From Streptomyces lucensis JCM 4490 (GTDB taxonomy: Bacteria > Actinomycetota > Actinomycetes > Streptomycetales > Streptomycetaceae): a DNA stretch of 64,000 nt. The notes beneath the pieces are model-generated. The model was not told the DNA's origin. It ran no database searches and saw nothing but the letters and a program-made list of their open reading frames with translations. Location of the stretch: assembly GCF_014650035.1 (NCBI RefSeq), contig NZ_BMUE01000006.1, positions 124,001 to 188,000 of the forward strand. Direction: 5' to 3'. Positions 16,353-24,275 of this stretch are shown in pieces (the first letter of the stretch is position 1; every line of letters begins with the position of its first letter). Position numbers and translations under genes: made by a program.

Positions 16353-16793
16353 ATGACAGACAACGGCCCGGGCCCGTCCGTCGGGATGCGGCTGAACCAG
16401 ATCCCTTCCGACCCCGGAGGATCCGCGGGGCCCTCAGGGGGCGCAGGGGCGGGCGGAGGCCGGAAGGACCTGGCGTCCTCACCGGCCGAGAAGCAGGCCG
16501 CGGCCAAGGCCCTGCAGGACCACATCGAGCCGGACACCAGGAAGGCCGGCGACTGGGCGGACGACGACACCGGCGCCGCGGTGAAGGCGTTGCAGGCCAA
16601 GGACGGGGACGGCTGGCTCACTTCGGGAGCCCTGAAGGCCGCCCACAAGACGTGGGGCGAGCAGGTGCAGAACCTGATGAACCGGCTGTCGTCGGAGAAG
16701 GCGGCCCTGCGGAGCACCAACACGGTGTTCCAGGGCACGGACCTCGGGGTCGGCTCGCGCGTGCGCACCTCCTCCTCGCTCGACCAGTACTGA
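16353..16793 (+). CDS. WXG100/Esx-like helical protein, first gene of a putative T7SS-linked operon
   Basis: A 146-aa protein starting at ATG after ggggagac. It has a Gly/Ser-rich N-terminal 35 residues, then a predicted helical hairpin: KQAAAKALQDHIEPDTRKAG, the turn region DGDGWLTSGALKAAHKTWGEQVQNLMNRLSSEKAALRSTNTVF, and a conserved-looking tail QGTDLGVGSRVRTSSSLDQY. Tryptophans at GWLTSG and KTWGEQ sit where Esx-like proteins place theirs, but there is no strict WxG. Such proteins commonly sit just upstream of longer WXG100 proteins in Streptomyces and may be their secretion partner. The function is inferred from fold and position. Confidence 0.6.
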   Translation: MTDNGPGPSVGMRLNQIPSDPGGSAGPSGGAGAGGGRKDLASSPAEKQAAAKALQDHIEPDTRKAGDWADDDTGAAVKALQAKDGDGWLTSGALKAAHKTWGEQVQNLMNRLSSEKAALRSTNTVFQGTDLGVGSRVRTSSSLDQY

Positions 16794-16890
16794 CGGCACC
16801 GCGGCCGCACGGGCCGCCTCACCCACGCCTCCGCGCCCGCGACGGCGTACGCACGCGTGGCCCGGACACCATCACGCACAACGGGGACTC

Positions 16891-18204
16891 ATGCCGACTT
16901 ATCACGAGATCATGACGACGGACCTGTCCGCGCTCACCACTGCCGCCGAGCGCTGGGACGGCATGGCGAAGAAGTTCCATGAACAGGAGACGGCGTACCG
17001 CCGGGACGTCCACGGCATATCCATGGGCCCGAGCTGGATCGGCCTGAGCGCGGACGCCGCCAACAAGCGTTTCGACATCACGCTGAAGGAGTTCCAGAAG
17101 GCCCAGACCGAGGCGAAGGCCGTCGCATCCCTGCTCCGGGAGGCGCACACGCAGTTCACGAGCGCGCGCGGCAAGCTGGAGTCGGCCCGGAAGGACGCCG
17201 TGGAGGCCGGCATGAAGGTCTCCGACCAGGGCGTGGTGTCGTTCGACACCGCGAAACTGACCCAGGGCGAGCACACCGCCTACGTCCACGACCCCGACTA
17301 CCAGGACAGCGTCCGCAAGTCCGTCACCTCCTGGCAGCAGCTGATCGACCAGCGGGTGAAGGACGCCGTGGACGCGGACTCCGACGTCAAGGCCGCGCTG
17401 GAGGGTGTGGTGCTCGACGGCGACATCGGCGACGGCACCCTCACGGGCTTCAACGGGCAGGCCAAGGGCGACGTCGACACCTACGCCAAACAGAAGCCCG
17501 TGCACACGAAGACCGACGGGTGGGTCACCGACGGCGAGTTCAAGTTCACCGGACCCGACGTCGGCTTCACCGTCACCCCCGGCCCCAAGAACGGCAAGGA
17601 GGGCTCGGTCAAGGCGTACGCCGACCTGTTCCACCTGACCGCGAAGGGCACCGCGACCAAGGGGAACTGGAAGCTCTCCGGGATCGGCGACGTCTACGGC
17701 GGAGCCCGGGCCACCGCCAACTACGGCTTCAACAACAAGGGTCTGGTCGCCAAGGCCGAGGCCTCCGTGGGAGTCCGGGACCTGGGGGAGGTCCGGGCGG
17801 AGTACGGGGACTACGGTGGCGTGTACGGCCGTACCGAGGGATTCGCGGGCGCCGAGGCCTCGGTCGGTGCGAAGCTGACCAAGGAGGAGGCCACGGTCAA
17901 CGCCAAGGCCTTCTACGGGGCCAAGCAGAGCATCGCCGGGGGTGTGGAGTTCGCCGGCATCGGCATCGGCGGGTCGGCCGAGGGCGGCGTCGGTGAGGGT
18001 GTGGAGGCCTGGGCGGGCTGGAAGAAGGAGAACGGCACCTGGAAGATCGGCGCCGACGGCTTCGTCTCCGAGGCCATCGGCGCGGGAGCGGGAGTCGAGA
18101 TCACCTTCAATCCGCACAAGTTCAAGAAGAGTGTCGGTGACGCCGCCGACGCGGTCGGCGACTTCGCCGGCTCCGTCAAGGACTCCGTCGTCGGCCTGTT
18201 CTGA
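16891..18204 (+). CDS. WXG100 protein with repetitive Gly/Ala beta-rich C-terminal domain (candidate T7SS effector)
   Basis: A 437-aa protein. Residues 1-100 form a WXG100 helical hairpin with the motif W49-I50-G51 in GPSWIGLSADAAN, preceded by LTTAAERWDGMAKKFHEQE. Residues 100-220 are a polar linker region. Residues 220-410 show strand-like alternation with repeated motifs (AKAEASVGVRDLGEVRAEYG, GAEASVGAKLTKEEATVNAKAFYG, GVEFAGIGIGGSAEGG, GVEAWAGWKKENGTWKIGADG). The C-terminus DAADAVGDFAGSVKDSVVGLF is an amphipathic helix. No signal peptide is present; export would be through an Esx/T7 system encoded elsewhere. The C-terminal domain matches no enzymatic toxin I recognise and could be a pore-like or structural module. 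Confidence 0.65.
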   Translation: MPTYHEIMTTDLSALTTAAERWDGMAKKFHEQETAYRRDVHGISMGPSWIGLSADAANKRFDITLKEFQKAQTEAKAVASLLREAHTQFTSARGKLESARKDAVEAGMKVSDQGVVSFDTAKLTQGEHTAYVHDPDYQDSVRKSVTSWQQLIDQRVKDAVDADSDVKAALEGVVLDGDIGDGTLTGFNGQAKGDVDTYAKQKPVHTKTDGWVTDGEFKFTGPDVGFTVTPGPKNGKEGSVKAYADLFHLTAKGTATKGNWKLSGIGDVYGGARATANYGFNNKGLVAKAEASVGVRDLGEVRAEYGDYGGVYGRTEGFAGAEASVGAKLTKEEATVNAKAFYGAKQSIAGGVEFAGIGIGGSAEGGVGEGVEAWAGWKKENGTWKIGADGFVSEAIGAGAGVEITFNPHKFKKSVGDAADAVGDFAGSVKDSVVGLF

Positions 18205-18233
18205 TCCGCTCCCCCGTGAAAGGAGGGCCCGAG

Positions 18234-18731
18234 ATGCCCGCAACACTGCCCGTGCCGCTCGAGTTCCGGCCGCCCGAGGACTGGCTCGTGGCCCCGGCCG
18301 AGGAGAACGAAAGCCTCGGAGTGGCCTTCGCCGCGGTGCACCCGCGACCGGACGAGGGCTTCGCCGCCAACATCACCATCGACGGCGGCTTCCCGCTCGA
18401 CGGGGTCACGCCGGCCCAGCTCGCCGACGCCTCCGTGGAACAGCTGCGTGAGGGCGCCGGGTCGGTGGAGGTGGTCGACCGCCGCGAGGTGGGCTCCGGG
18501 GACGCCCCCGCCCTGACCCAGCGGCTGGCCATCTCGGCCGTCGTCGACGGAACGCTCCGTGACCTCGTCCAGTCCCAGGTGTACCTGTTCGTCGTGGACG
18601 AGCGGGACCCGCACCGCCGCGGGCTGGTCAGGATCGCGCTGACCGCCACCGCGGCGCAGCACGACGCCGTCCTGGGGGACTTCCAGGAGTTCCTCCGCAC
18701 CGTCCGGCCGGACGTCCCGGAGGAGGCGTAG
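18234..18731 (+). CDS. DUF1795/LpqN-like small protein, third gene of the WXG100 operon
   Basis: A 165-aa protein with a strong ribosome site (aaaggagg) 7 nt before the ATG at 18234; an in-frame GTG at 18216 overlaps that site and is unlikely. The sequence LPVPLEFRPPEDWLVAPAEENESLGVAFAAVHP, then a run ending VYLFVVDERDPHRRGLVRIALTATAAQHDAVLGDFQEFLRTVRP, matches the layout of DUF1795/LpqN-type alpha/beta proteins (DcrB/Mog1-like fold). There is no signal peptide. It may be a cytosolic chaperone or immunity partner of the preceding WXG100 protein. The spacing is 29 bp from the gene before and 2 bp to the next. Confidence 0.6.
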   Translation: MPATLPVPLEFRPPEDWLVAPAEENESLGVAFAAVHPRPDEGFAANITIDGGFPLDGVTPAQLADASVEQLREGAGSVEVVDRREVGSGDAPALTQRLAISAVVDGTLRDLVQSQVYLFVVDERDPHRRGLVRIALTATAAQHDAVLGDFQEFLRTVRPDVPEEA

Positions 18732-18733
18732 CG

Positions 18734-19255
18734 ATGGGCGGGCTGCGGGACCTGTGGGCCCGCTACCGGGACCGGCGGACCGGCACCAAGTACCCGGCCG
18801 GCGACATCACCCCGCTTCCCGCCGCGCAGGTCAGGGACGCGCTGCTCGCGCTCAACGGGACGGGCGTGCCGTTCCGCGTGCGCGCGGCCCTCGGGGCGGA
18901 GAAGGCGGATCTGGTGGCGGAGTGGCAGGTCGTGCTGCCCGCGCTGGGCGACTCCGTCGTCGGGGAGAAGGTGGAGCGGAACATGAAGGCCCGCATGCGC
19001 CTGGTCCCGGACGGGCGCGAGGTGCACGTCCTCGACGAGGTGCGGGAGGTGGCGCTGGTCGGCAATCCTCCGCGCAGGGGGGTGTCGCGCCGGTGGAGCC
19101 GCGGGCCGTACGTCAGGAAACAGTGGACGTACGAGCGGGGCCCGGACGGCCGCCGGCACAAGGTCGTCCTGTTCGACTCGCGTGACATGCGCGATCCCCT
19201 GCGGGACACGGTGCTCGCGGCCGGGTGGACCTGGCGGGGCGTGTTCAGGCTCTGA
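18734..19255 (+). CDS. Unknown cytosolic protein, last gene of the WXG100 operon
   Basis: A 173-aa protein starting 2 nt after the previous stop, with ggagg upstream. It is basic and has no signal or membrane segment. Readable pieces: MGGLRDLWARYRDRRTGTKYPAGDITPLPAAQVRDALLALNGTGVPFRVR, a central strand-rich part (LVAEWQVVLPALGDSVVGEKVERNMKARMRLVPDGREVHVLDE), and WTYERGPDGRRHKVVLFDSRDMRDPLRDTVLAAGWTWRGVF. I do not recognise the family. Its fixed place after the WXG100 and DUF1795 genes suggests an immunity or accessory role, but this is inference only. Confidence 0.6.
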   Translation: MGGLRDLWARYRDRRTGTKYPAGDITPLPAAQVRDALLALNGTGVPFRVRAALGAEKADLVAEWQVVLPALGDSVVGEKVERNMKARMRLVPDGREVHVLDEVREVALVGNPPRRGVSRRWSRGPYVRKQWTYERGPDGRRHKVVLFDSRDMRDPLRDTVLAAGWTWRGVFRL

Positions 19256-19258
19256 AGT

Positions 19259-19308
19259 GCGTGAAGGGGTGCCTCTCTCCGGTGTCCGGGAGAGGCACCC
19301 CTTCACGC
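19259..19308. terminator. Strong bidirectional terminator
   Basis: A long stem gcgtgaaggggtgcctctc paired with gagaggcaccccttcacgc, loop about 12 nt, between the convergent WXG100 operon and the htrA-like gene. Confidence 0.85.
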
Positions 19309-19328
19309 GCGGGTGGCGGTCGGTCGGG

Positions 19329-20750
19329 TCAGCTGTCGCCCTCGCGGGCGCCCAGGGTCAGGTCCACCGTGTGCTCCTGGCCGCCGCGCTTGTAGGTGAC
19401 GGTCACCTTGTCGCCCGGCTCATGGGTCCAGATCTCGCCGATCAGGGTCGGGCCGCTGTCGATGACGTGGTCGTCCAGCTTGGTGATCACGTCGCCGGGC
19501 TTGAGGCCGGCCTTGGCCGCGGGGCCGCCGGACTCGACCGCGGCGGAGCCTGCCGCCCCCTGGTCGGTGATCTTGGCGCCGTCGGTGGACTCCTCCAGGG
19601 AGACGGACGCGCCGATCTTGGCGTACACCGGCTTGCCGGTCTTGATGAGCTGCTGGGCGACGTACTTCGCCTGGTTGATCGGGATCGCGAAGCCCAGGCC
19701 GATCGAGCCGGACTGGCCGGAGCCGAAGCCGCCGCTGCTGGAGGACTGGATCGCGGAGTTGATGCCGATGACCGCGCCGGAGGCGCTCAGCAGCGGGCCG
19801 CCGGAGTTGCCCGGGTTGATGGACGCGTCGGTCTGCAGGGCGCTCATGTACGACGCCTTGCTGCTGGCGCTGCCGTCGCTGGAGGCCACGGGGCGGTTCT
19901 TGGCGCTGATGATGCCGGTCGTCACGGTGTTGGACAGGCCGAAGGGGGCGCCGATGGCGATGGTCTCGTCACCGACGGCCACCTTGTCGGAGTCGCCGAG
20001 GGCGAGCGGCTTGAGGTCGGACGGGGCGTTCTTCAGCTTGATGACGGCGACGTCGTAGCCCTGCGCGTGGCCGACGATCTCGGCGTTGTACTTCTTGCCG
20101 TCCGGAAAGGTGGCCGTGAGCTTGCCGCCGTCCACCGCGTCGGCCACCACGTGGTTGTTGGTGACGATGTGGCCCTGCTTGTCGAAGACGAACCCGGTGC
20201 CGGTGCCGCCCTCGCCGTTGCTGCTCTCGGCCTCGATGGTGACCGTACTGGGCAGCGCCCTCGCGGCCACGTTGGCGATGGTGCCGGGCGCGCGCTTGAC
20301 CTGCGCGGCGCTGCCGTCGGAGGCGGAGACGGTGGTGGAGCCGCCGTTGTCGTTGTCCTTGGCCAGGGTGTAGCCGAGACCGCCGCCGAGGCCGCCCGCG
20401 ACCAGCGCGGCCACCAGGACCGCGGCGACCAGTCCGCCGCGTCCGCCGCGGGGCTTGGGGGCGGGCTGCTGGTACGAGGCTCCCCACCCGGCACCGGCGG
20501 CGCCACCGGCACCGCCGTCGGTGTAGGACGGCGTGGCCGGCGGCGGGGGCGGCCAGGAGCCGTCGGGCGCAGGGCCGGGCTGGTGCGCGGCCCGGCCGTG
20601 TTCCGCGGAGGCCGGGACGGGCGGGAGCGGAGCCGTCGGCGCGTTCCCTTCGGGCAGGTGGCCCTGGGGGAAGGCGTCGGGGGAGGCCACCGGCACGGGA
20701 GGTGCGGACGGGGCCGGGGGTACCGCGTTGCCCTCGTTCTCGGTGCTCAC
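19329..20750 (-). CDS. HtrA/DegP-like membrane-anchored serine protease with PDZ domain
   Basis: A 473-aa protein. The N-terminal roughly 105 residues are cytosolic and Pro/Ala-rich, followed by one membrane helix (about 106-128, GLVAAVLVAALVAGGLGGGLGY). The trypsin-like domain has the triad His (HIVTNNHVVAD), Asp (GYDVAVIKL) and Ser (NPGNSGGPLL). The PDZ domain covers about 365-465 (GPAAKAGLKPGDVITKLDDHVI). It is a quality-control protease for misfolded exported proteins. The GTG at 20750 has aggagag upstream. Streptomyces has several HtrA paralogues controlled by cell-envelope stress systems. An AT-rich block at 20868-20915 lies in its upstream region. Confidence 0.9.
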   Translation of the reverse strand: MSTENEGNAVPPAPSAPPVPVASPDAFPQGHLPEGNAPTAPLPPVPASAEHGRAAHQPGPAPDGSWPPPPPATPSYTDGGAGGAAGAGWGASYQQPAPKPRGGRGGLVAAVLVAALVAGGLGGGLGYTLAKDNDNGGSTTVSASDGSAAQVKRAPGTIANVAARALPSTVTIEAESSNGEGGTGTGFVFDKQGHIVTNNHVVADAVDGGKLTATFPDGKKYNAEIVGHAQGYDVAVIKLKNAPSDLKPLALGDSDKVAVGDETIAIGAPFGLSNTVTTGIISAKNRPVASSDGSASSKASYMSALQTDASINPGNSGGPLLSASGAVIGINSAIQSSSSGGFGSGQSGSIGLGFAIPINQAKYVAQQLIKTGKPVYAKIGASVSLEESTDGAKITDQGAAGSAAVESGGPAAKAGLKPGDVITKLDDHVIDSGPTLIGEIWTHEPGDKVTVTYKRGGQEHTVDLTLGAREGDS

Positions 20751-20867
20751 AGCTTCTCTCCTAGATCCACGCCTGGGTCGTCGTCGGTCGCGTTCGTCTG
20801 CGGTCAGCTTTTCCCATGGGCCGTCAGAGCACCATAAGCGGTGGCTGTGGGTCCGGGAGTCCCCTTT

Positions 20868-20915
20868 ATATAGGATGTTTGAGGCAAAAGTTATATAAGT
20901 AAAATTCAGTTAAAC
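20868..20915. promoter_or_regulatory. AT-rich island with imperfect inverted repeat
   Basis: The stretch tttatatagg...cctcaaac-type AT-rich DNA between the divergent htrA-like and GDPD genes contains tttatata near 20874 and tatataag near 20892 as an imperfect inverted repeat. AT content is far above the surroundings. It could be a promoter or regulator site for either gene. Confidence 0.45.
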
Positions 20916-21018
20916 CGGTAGGGCGTATACCCTCGTCCGGCGCACGGACGCCCGTCGGACACTGCCGGACGCCGACCGCGCCGCCCCATGTACCCGGCAC
21001 CGGTGGCACCATGACGCG

Positions 21019-21846
21019 GTGACCCACGCACTGCAGCACTCCGTCAAGGTCGTCGCCCACAGGGGCGCCTCCGAGGACGCGCCCGAGCACACGCTCGCCG
21101 CCTACCGGAAGGCCATCGAGGACGGCGCGGACGCCCTCGAGTGCGACGTGAGACTGACGGCGGACGGCCACCTGGTCTGCGTGCACGACCGGCGGGTGAA
21201 CCGTACCTCCAACGGCCGCGGCGCCGTCTCCGCGCTGGAACTCGCCGATCTCGCCGCACTCGACTTCGGCTCCTGGAAGACGCGCGAGGCCTGGCGCGGG
21301 CGGGACGAGGAGCCCGACTGGGAGCATCCGCCGGAGGACCCGGCGGACACCTCCGTGCTCACCCTGGAGCGGCTGCTCGAGCTGGTCGCGGACGCCGGGC
21401 GGCGGGTGGAGCTGGCCATCGAGACCAAGCACCCCACGCGCTGGGCCGGGCAGGTCGAGGACCGCCTGCTGACGCTGCTGAAGCGTTTCGGCCTTGCCGC
21501 CCCGGCCTCCGCCGCCGAGTCCCCGGTCCGGGTCATGAGTTTCTCGGCGCGTTCGCTGCACCGCGTGCGTGCGGCGGCGCCGGCCCTGCCGACCGTCTAT
21601 CTGATGCAGTTCGTCTCGCCCCGGCTGCGTGACGGGCGGCTCCCCGCGGGCGTGCGCATCGCGGGCCCCTCGATCCGGGTCGTGCGCAGCCACCCCCTGT
21701 ACGTGCAGCGGCTGAAAGACGCCGGTCACCAGGTCCACGTGTGGACCGTGAACGAGCCCGAGGACGTCGACCTGTGCGTCGGGCTCGGCGTCGACGCCAT
21801 CATCACCAACCGTCCGCGCGCGGTGCTGGACCAGCTCGGCCGCTGA
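21019..21846 (+). CDS. Glycerophosphodiester phosphodiesterase (GDPD), cytosolic
   Basis: A 275-aa TIM-barrel enzyme that hydrolyses glycerophosphodiesters to glycerol-3-phosphate and an alcohol. Motifs: VVAHRGASEDAPEHT (HR and E), ALECDVRLTADGHLVCVHD (catalytic ExD and H), LAIETKHP, and the C-terminal VHVWTVNEPEDVDLCVGLGVDAIITNRP. No signal peptide, so it acts on intracellular lipids. The GTG at 21019 is chosen because the frame begins the barrel directly; no strong ribosome site is seen. It is divergent from the htrA-like protease. Confidence 0.92.
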   Translation: MTHALQHSVKVVAHRGASEDAPEHTLAAYRKAIEDGADALECDVRLTADGHLVCVHDRRVNRTSNGRGAVSALELADLAALDFGSWKTREAWRGRDEEPDWEHPPEDPADTSVLTLERLLELVADAGRRVELAIETKHPTRWAGQVEDRLLTLLKRFGLAAPASAAESPVRVMSFSARSLHRVRAAAPALPTVYLMQFVSPRLRDGRLPAGVRIAGPSIRVVRSHPLYVQRLKDAGHQVHVWTVNEPEDVDLCVGLGVDAIITNRPRAVLDQLGR

Positions 21847-22140
21847 TCCGGGCGGGCACGGCACGGGCACATTCCCAAGAGGCGGGTGAAAGAGCCGTGC
21901 GCGGGTCTTGACCCGGCTGGCGGAAGTACAGGATCCTCCCGTCTCGGCCACACCACTTGTTTCCAGCCACACGTCGCCCGCGCGCACCGTCGCGGACGGC
22001 GGCACGTCACAGGGAGTGCTCCGGCGCGTTCGCTCCGTGCACGACCGTGTCGAATGCGTCAGCGGAAGAGGATTGGCCGGTTTCCGGTACAGGCCAATGG
22101 GGCATCCACACCGTGGCGTGGGGCAAAGGAGGTCTCGGGG

Positions 22141-22692
22141 GTGGCGTTGGTGGTGGCACAGGAGGTGCCCACGTCGTCGAGCATGGCCGTACCCCATGGC
22201 CCTGCGGGCGTGGGGGAGGCGCGGCACCGGATGCGCGCGCAGCTGCGCCGCGGGGGCGTCGCGGAATCGGTCATCGACGATGCCGTACTGATCCTTTCCG
22301 AACTCTTGAGCAACGCCTGCAAACACGGGCGTCCCTTGGGGAACATGCCGGCCGGCGACGGTGACGTCCTCGCCGCCTGGCGGGTCGATCCGCGGGGACG
22401 GCTCGTCGTGGAGGTGACGGACGGCGGTGGTCCGACCCGGCCCGCGCCCGCCACACCGTCGGTGACCGCGCACGGCGGCCGGGGGCTGAACATCATCACC
22501 GCTCTCGCCGACGACTGGGGCGTCCGGGACGACGTCCGGGGCGAGGTGACGGTCTGGGTGGTGGTCCACGACGACGTGCACGATCCCGACGCCGGGTGCC
22601 GACGCGACGGGTTCTCCCCGCGCGTCCCTGCCCCCGCGCTCGCGGACATGTCCGTCCTGGACTTCGCCGAGGCGTTCGAGGACCTGGACTGA
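22141..22692 (+). CDS. RsbW-like ATP-binding protein (anti-sigma/HATPase_c family)
   Basis: A 183-aa protein. The GTG at 22141 has a perfect aaaggaggt 8 nt upstream, which decides the start. GHKL ATPase boxes: N box LSELLSNACKHG, G1 box VEVTDGGGP and G2 box HGGRGLNIITAL. These single-domain serine-kinase-like proteins often bind sigma factors or phosphorylate anti-anti-sigma factors; many Streptomyces copies are orphan. The C-terminal 40 residues (PRVPAPALADMSVLDFAEAFEDLD) are an acidic tail. No partner STAS gene is adjacent. Confidence 0.82.
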   Translation: MALVVAQEVPTSSSMAVPHGPAGVGEARHRMRAQLRRGGVAESVIDDAVLILSELLSNACKHGRPLGNMPAGDGDVLAAWRVDPRGRLVVEVTDGGGPTRPAPATPSVTAHGGRGLNIITALADDWGVRDDVRGEVTVWVVVHDDVHDPDAGCRRDGFSPRVPAPALADMSVLDFAEAFEDLD

Positions 22693-23027
22693 CCCCCGAA
22701 GGGACTGACCCCCGGACCGGGCCGGCCCGGCGACCCCGCGCCGAGCGGACGCCGACACACCGGGACGCGGGACGCGACGGGTGCGGGGGACGCGACGGGT
22801 ACCGGAGACACACCGAGTGCGGGGGACCCACCGGGCAGGACGTACGGGCCACGGAGGCACCCGGCCGGGGACACACCCGGCCGGGGACGCGCCGGCGAGG
22901 TGAGACATCCACAGGTTCACACCAGTGGCGTCGAGCGCGGGGGCGTCGTCCACAGGTGCCCGTCGGTCGTGGCCTGAACGGCTAGGCTCCCGCCGTACGC
23001 GAAGAGCCGTAACCGGGAGACCCCACG
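22693..23027. repeat. 335-bp spacer with degenerate tandem repeats and DnaA-box-like words
   Basis: Around 22760-22900 the word gacgcgacgggt and relatives (gggacgcgacgggtgcgg, ggggacacacccggccgg) repeat at short irregular intervals. TCGTCCACA at 22946-22954 fits the Streptomyces DnaA-box consensus, and a weaker acatccaca lies at 22905-22913. TAGGCT at about 22982-22987 is a possible -10 for the next gene. Confidence 0.45.
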
Positions 23028-24017
23028 ATGGCCAAGAAGCGACCCCAGACGAAGGCCAGGCGGCCGCAGCTCAGCGGCGCGGCCGGCGCCGTAGGTGCTG
23101 ATGGACAGGTTCCGGTTGTCGGCGCCCGTGAACCCTGCCCCTGCGGCAGCGGCCGCCGCTACAAGGCGTGTCACGGCCGGGCCGCGGCACACGCCGCGAC
23201 CGAGCTGGTGCAGCGTCCGTTCGAGGGTCTGCCGGGCGAGTGCGACTGGGTGGCGCTGCGCGAGCTGGTCCCGGCCGCGACGGCCGAGCTGACCCTCAAG
23301 GACGGCCTGCCCGAGGGCGTCCCGTCGGTCACCCTCGCCACGGTGCTGCCGATGGCCTGGCCCGCGCTCCGCCGCGACGACGGCTCGGTCCTGATCGGCC
23401 TGCAGAACGACACGGCGTCCGGCGACATCAGCCGCGACCTCGCCGACACCCTCCTGCGGGCCCTCGAGGCGGAGCCCGGCACCCCGGTGCAGGGCCGCCG
23501 CGCCCCGGTGGACGGTCCGCGGCTGCAGGAACTGCTCGACGCCGAGGCCGGTCTGGAACCGGTCGTGCACAGCGGCTTCGAGTTCTGGGTGCCGGACGCC
23601 GAGAACGCCACACCCGAGGTGGCCGCCTCCCTGGAGCGCGCGAACGCCGCCGCCATCCCGACCGTGAAGCTGGCCGGTGTGGACGCCGCGTACTGGTGCG
23701 AGACCCCGGAGAAGAACCATCTGCGCTGGGTCATGCCGCATCCGGAGGAGCAGCTCCTGGACGCTCTCGCACGGCTGCACGCGGCGGGCCGCTCCCGCCT
23801 CGGGGAGGGCACCCGGCTCGTGGGTTCCTTCCGCGCCCACGGCCTCACCGTGCCGGTCTGGGACCTGCCGAGCGGCGTCGGGGCCGACGACGTGGAGAAG
23901 CCTGCCGCCGAGTTCGCCGAGCGCCTCGCCGCGGCCCTTGCCGTACAGGAGCCGCTCACGCCGGACGAGCGCCGGGCCCGGGGCGGACTGACCAACCGGC
24001 AGGTCACGCTCAGCTGA
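23028..24017 (+). CDS. DUF5926 family protein with SEC-C zinc motif
   Basis: A 329-aa cytosolic protein. The basic N-terminus MAKKRPQTKARRPQ is followed by a SEC-C-like metal-binding motif PCPCGSGRRYKACHG at residues 36-50. The rest is an alpha/beta domain (LVPAATAELTLKDGLPEGVPSVTLATVLPMAWPALRR ... HSGFEFWVPDAE ... WVMPHPEEQLLDALARLHAAG). This matches an actinobacterial family called DUF5926 whose function is unknown. The SEC-C motif in SecA binds Zn2+ and ribosomes/SecB, so an interaction role is possible. It is followed by a strong terminator. Confidence 0.8.
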   Translation: MAKKRPQTKARRPQLSGAAGAVGADGQVPVVGAREPCPCGSGRRYKACHGRAAAHAATELVQRPFEGLPGECDWVALRELVPAATAELTLKDGLPEGVPSVTLATVLPMAWPALRRDDGSVLIGLQNDTASGDISRDLADTLLRALEAEPGTPVQGRRAPVDGPRLQELLDAEAGLEPVVHSGFEFWVPDAENATPEVAASLERANAAAIPTVKLAGVDAAYWCETPEKNHLRWVMPHPEEQLLDALARLHAAGRSRLGEGTRLVGSFRAHGLTVPVWDLPSGVGADDVEKPAAEFAERLAAALAVQEPLTPDERRARGGLTNRQVTLS

Positions 24018-24030
24018 CGCCCCGCGCGCA

Positions 24031-24062
24031 CGTCACGGCTGACCGGTCGGTCAGCCGTGACG
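24031..24062. terminator. Terminator after DUF5926 gene
   Basis: A perfect 14-bp stem cgtcacggctgacc/ggtcagccgtgacg with a 4-nt loop, 13 nt after the stop codon. Confidence 0.8.
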
Positions 24063-24177
24063 GCAGCCCGCACAACAGGTGACTCCTGTCACAACTCCCC
24101 GGCGTGACAGGGAAATCGGTGGCCGAATGCCCCGGACCGAATTTGCGAACCGGCGATCTCTTGTTACCGTTCCAGTA

Positions 24178-24217
24178 GCCCGGTTGCTGGTGCATCCCCC
24201 GTCGCCAGCAACCGGGC
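24178..24217. terminator. Second hairpin between convergent genes
   Basis: A perfect 13-bp stem gcccggttgctgg/ccagcaaccgggc with a 14-nt loop. It lies between the DUF5926 terminator and the next gene, which ends at 24276 on the minus strand, so it may terminate that gene or belong to a small RNA. Confidence 0.6.
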
Positions 24218-24275
24218 CATTCCATGTCCGCAAGCGCTTGCACGGCGCCGGCGAACGTCAACTCCTCATACAGGC

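Noticed and set aside
16353..19255. Classic polymorphic toxin locus with nuclease or deaminase domain
   Set aside because: The WXG100 protein C-terminus shows no nuclease, deaminase or ADP-ribosyltransferase motifs that I can recognise, so I did not name a toxin activity.
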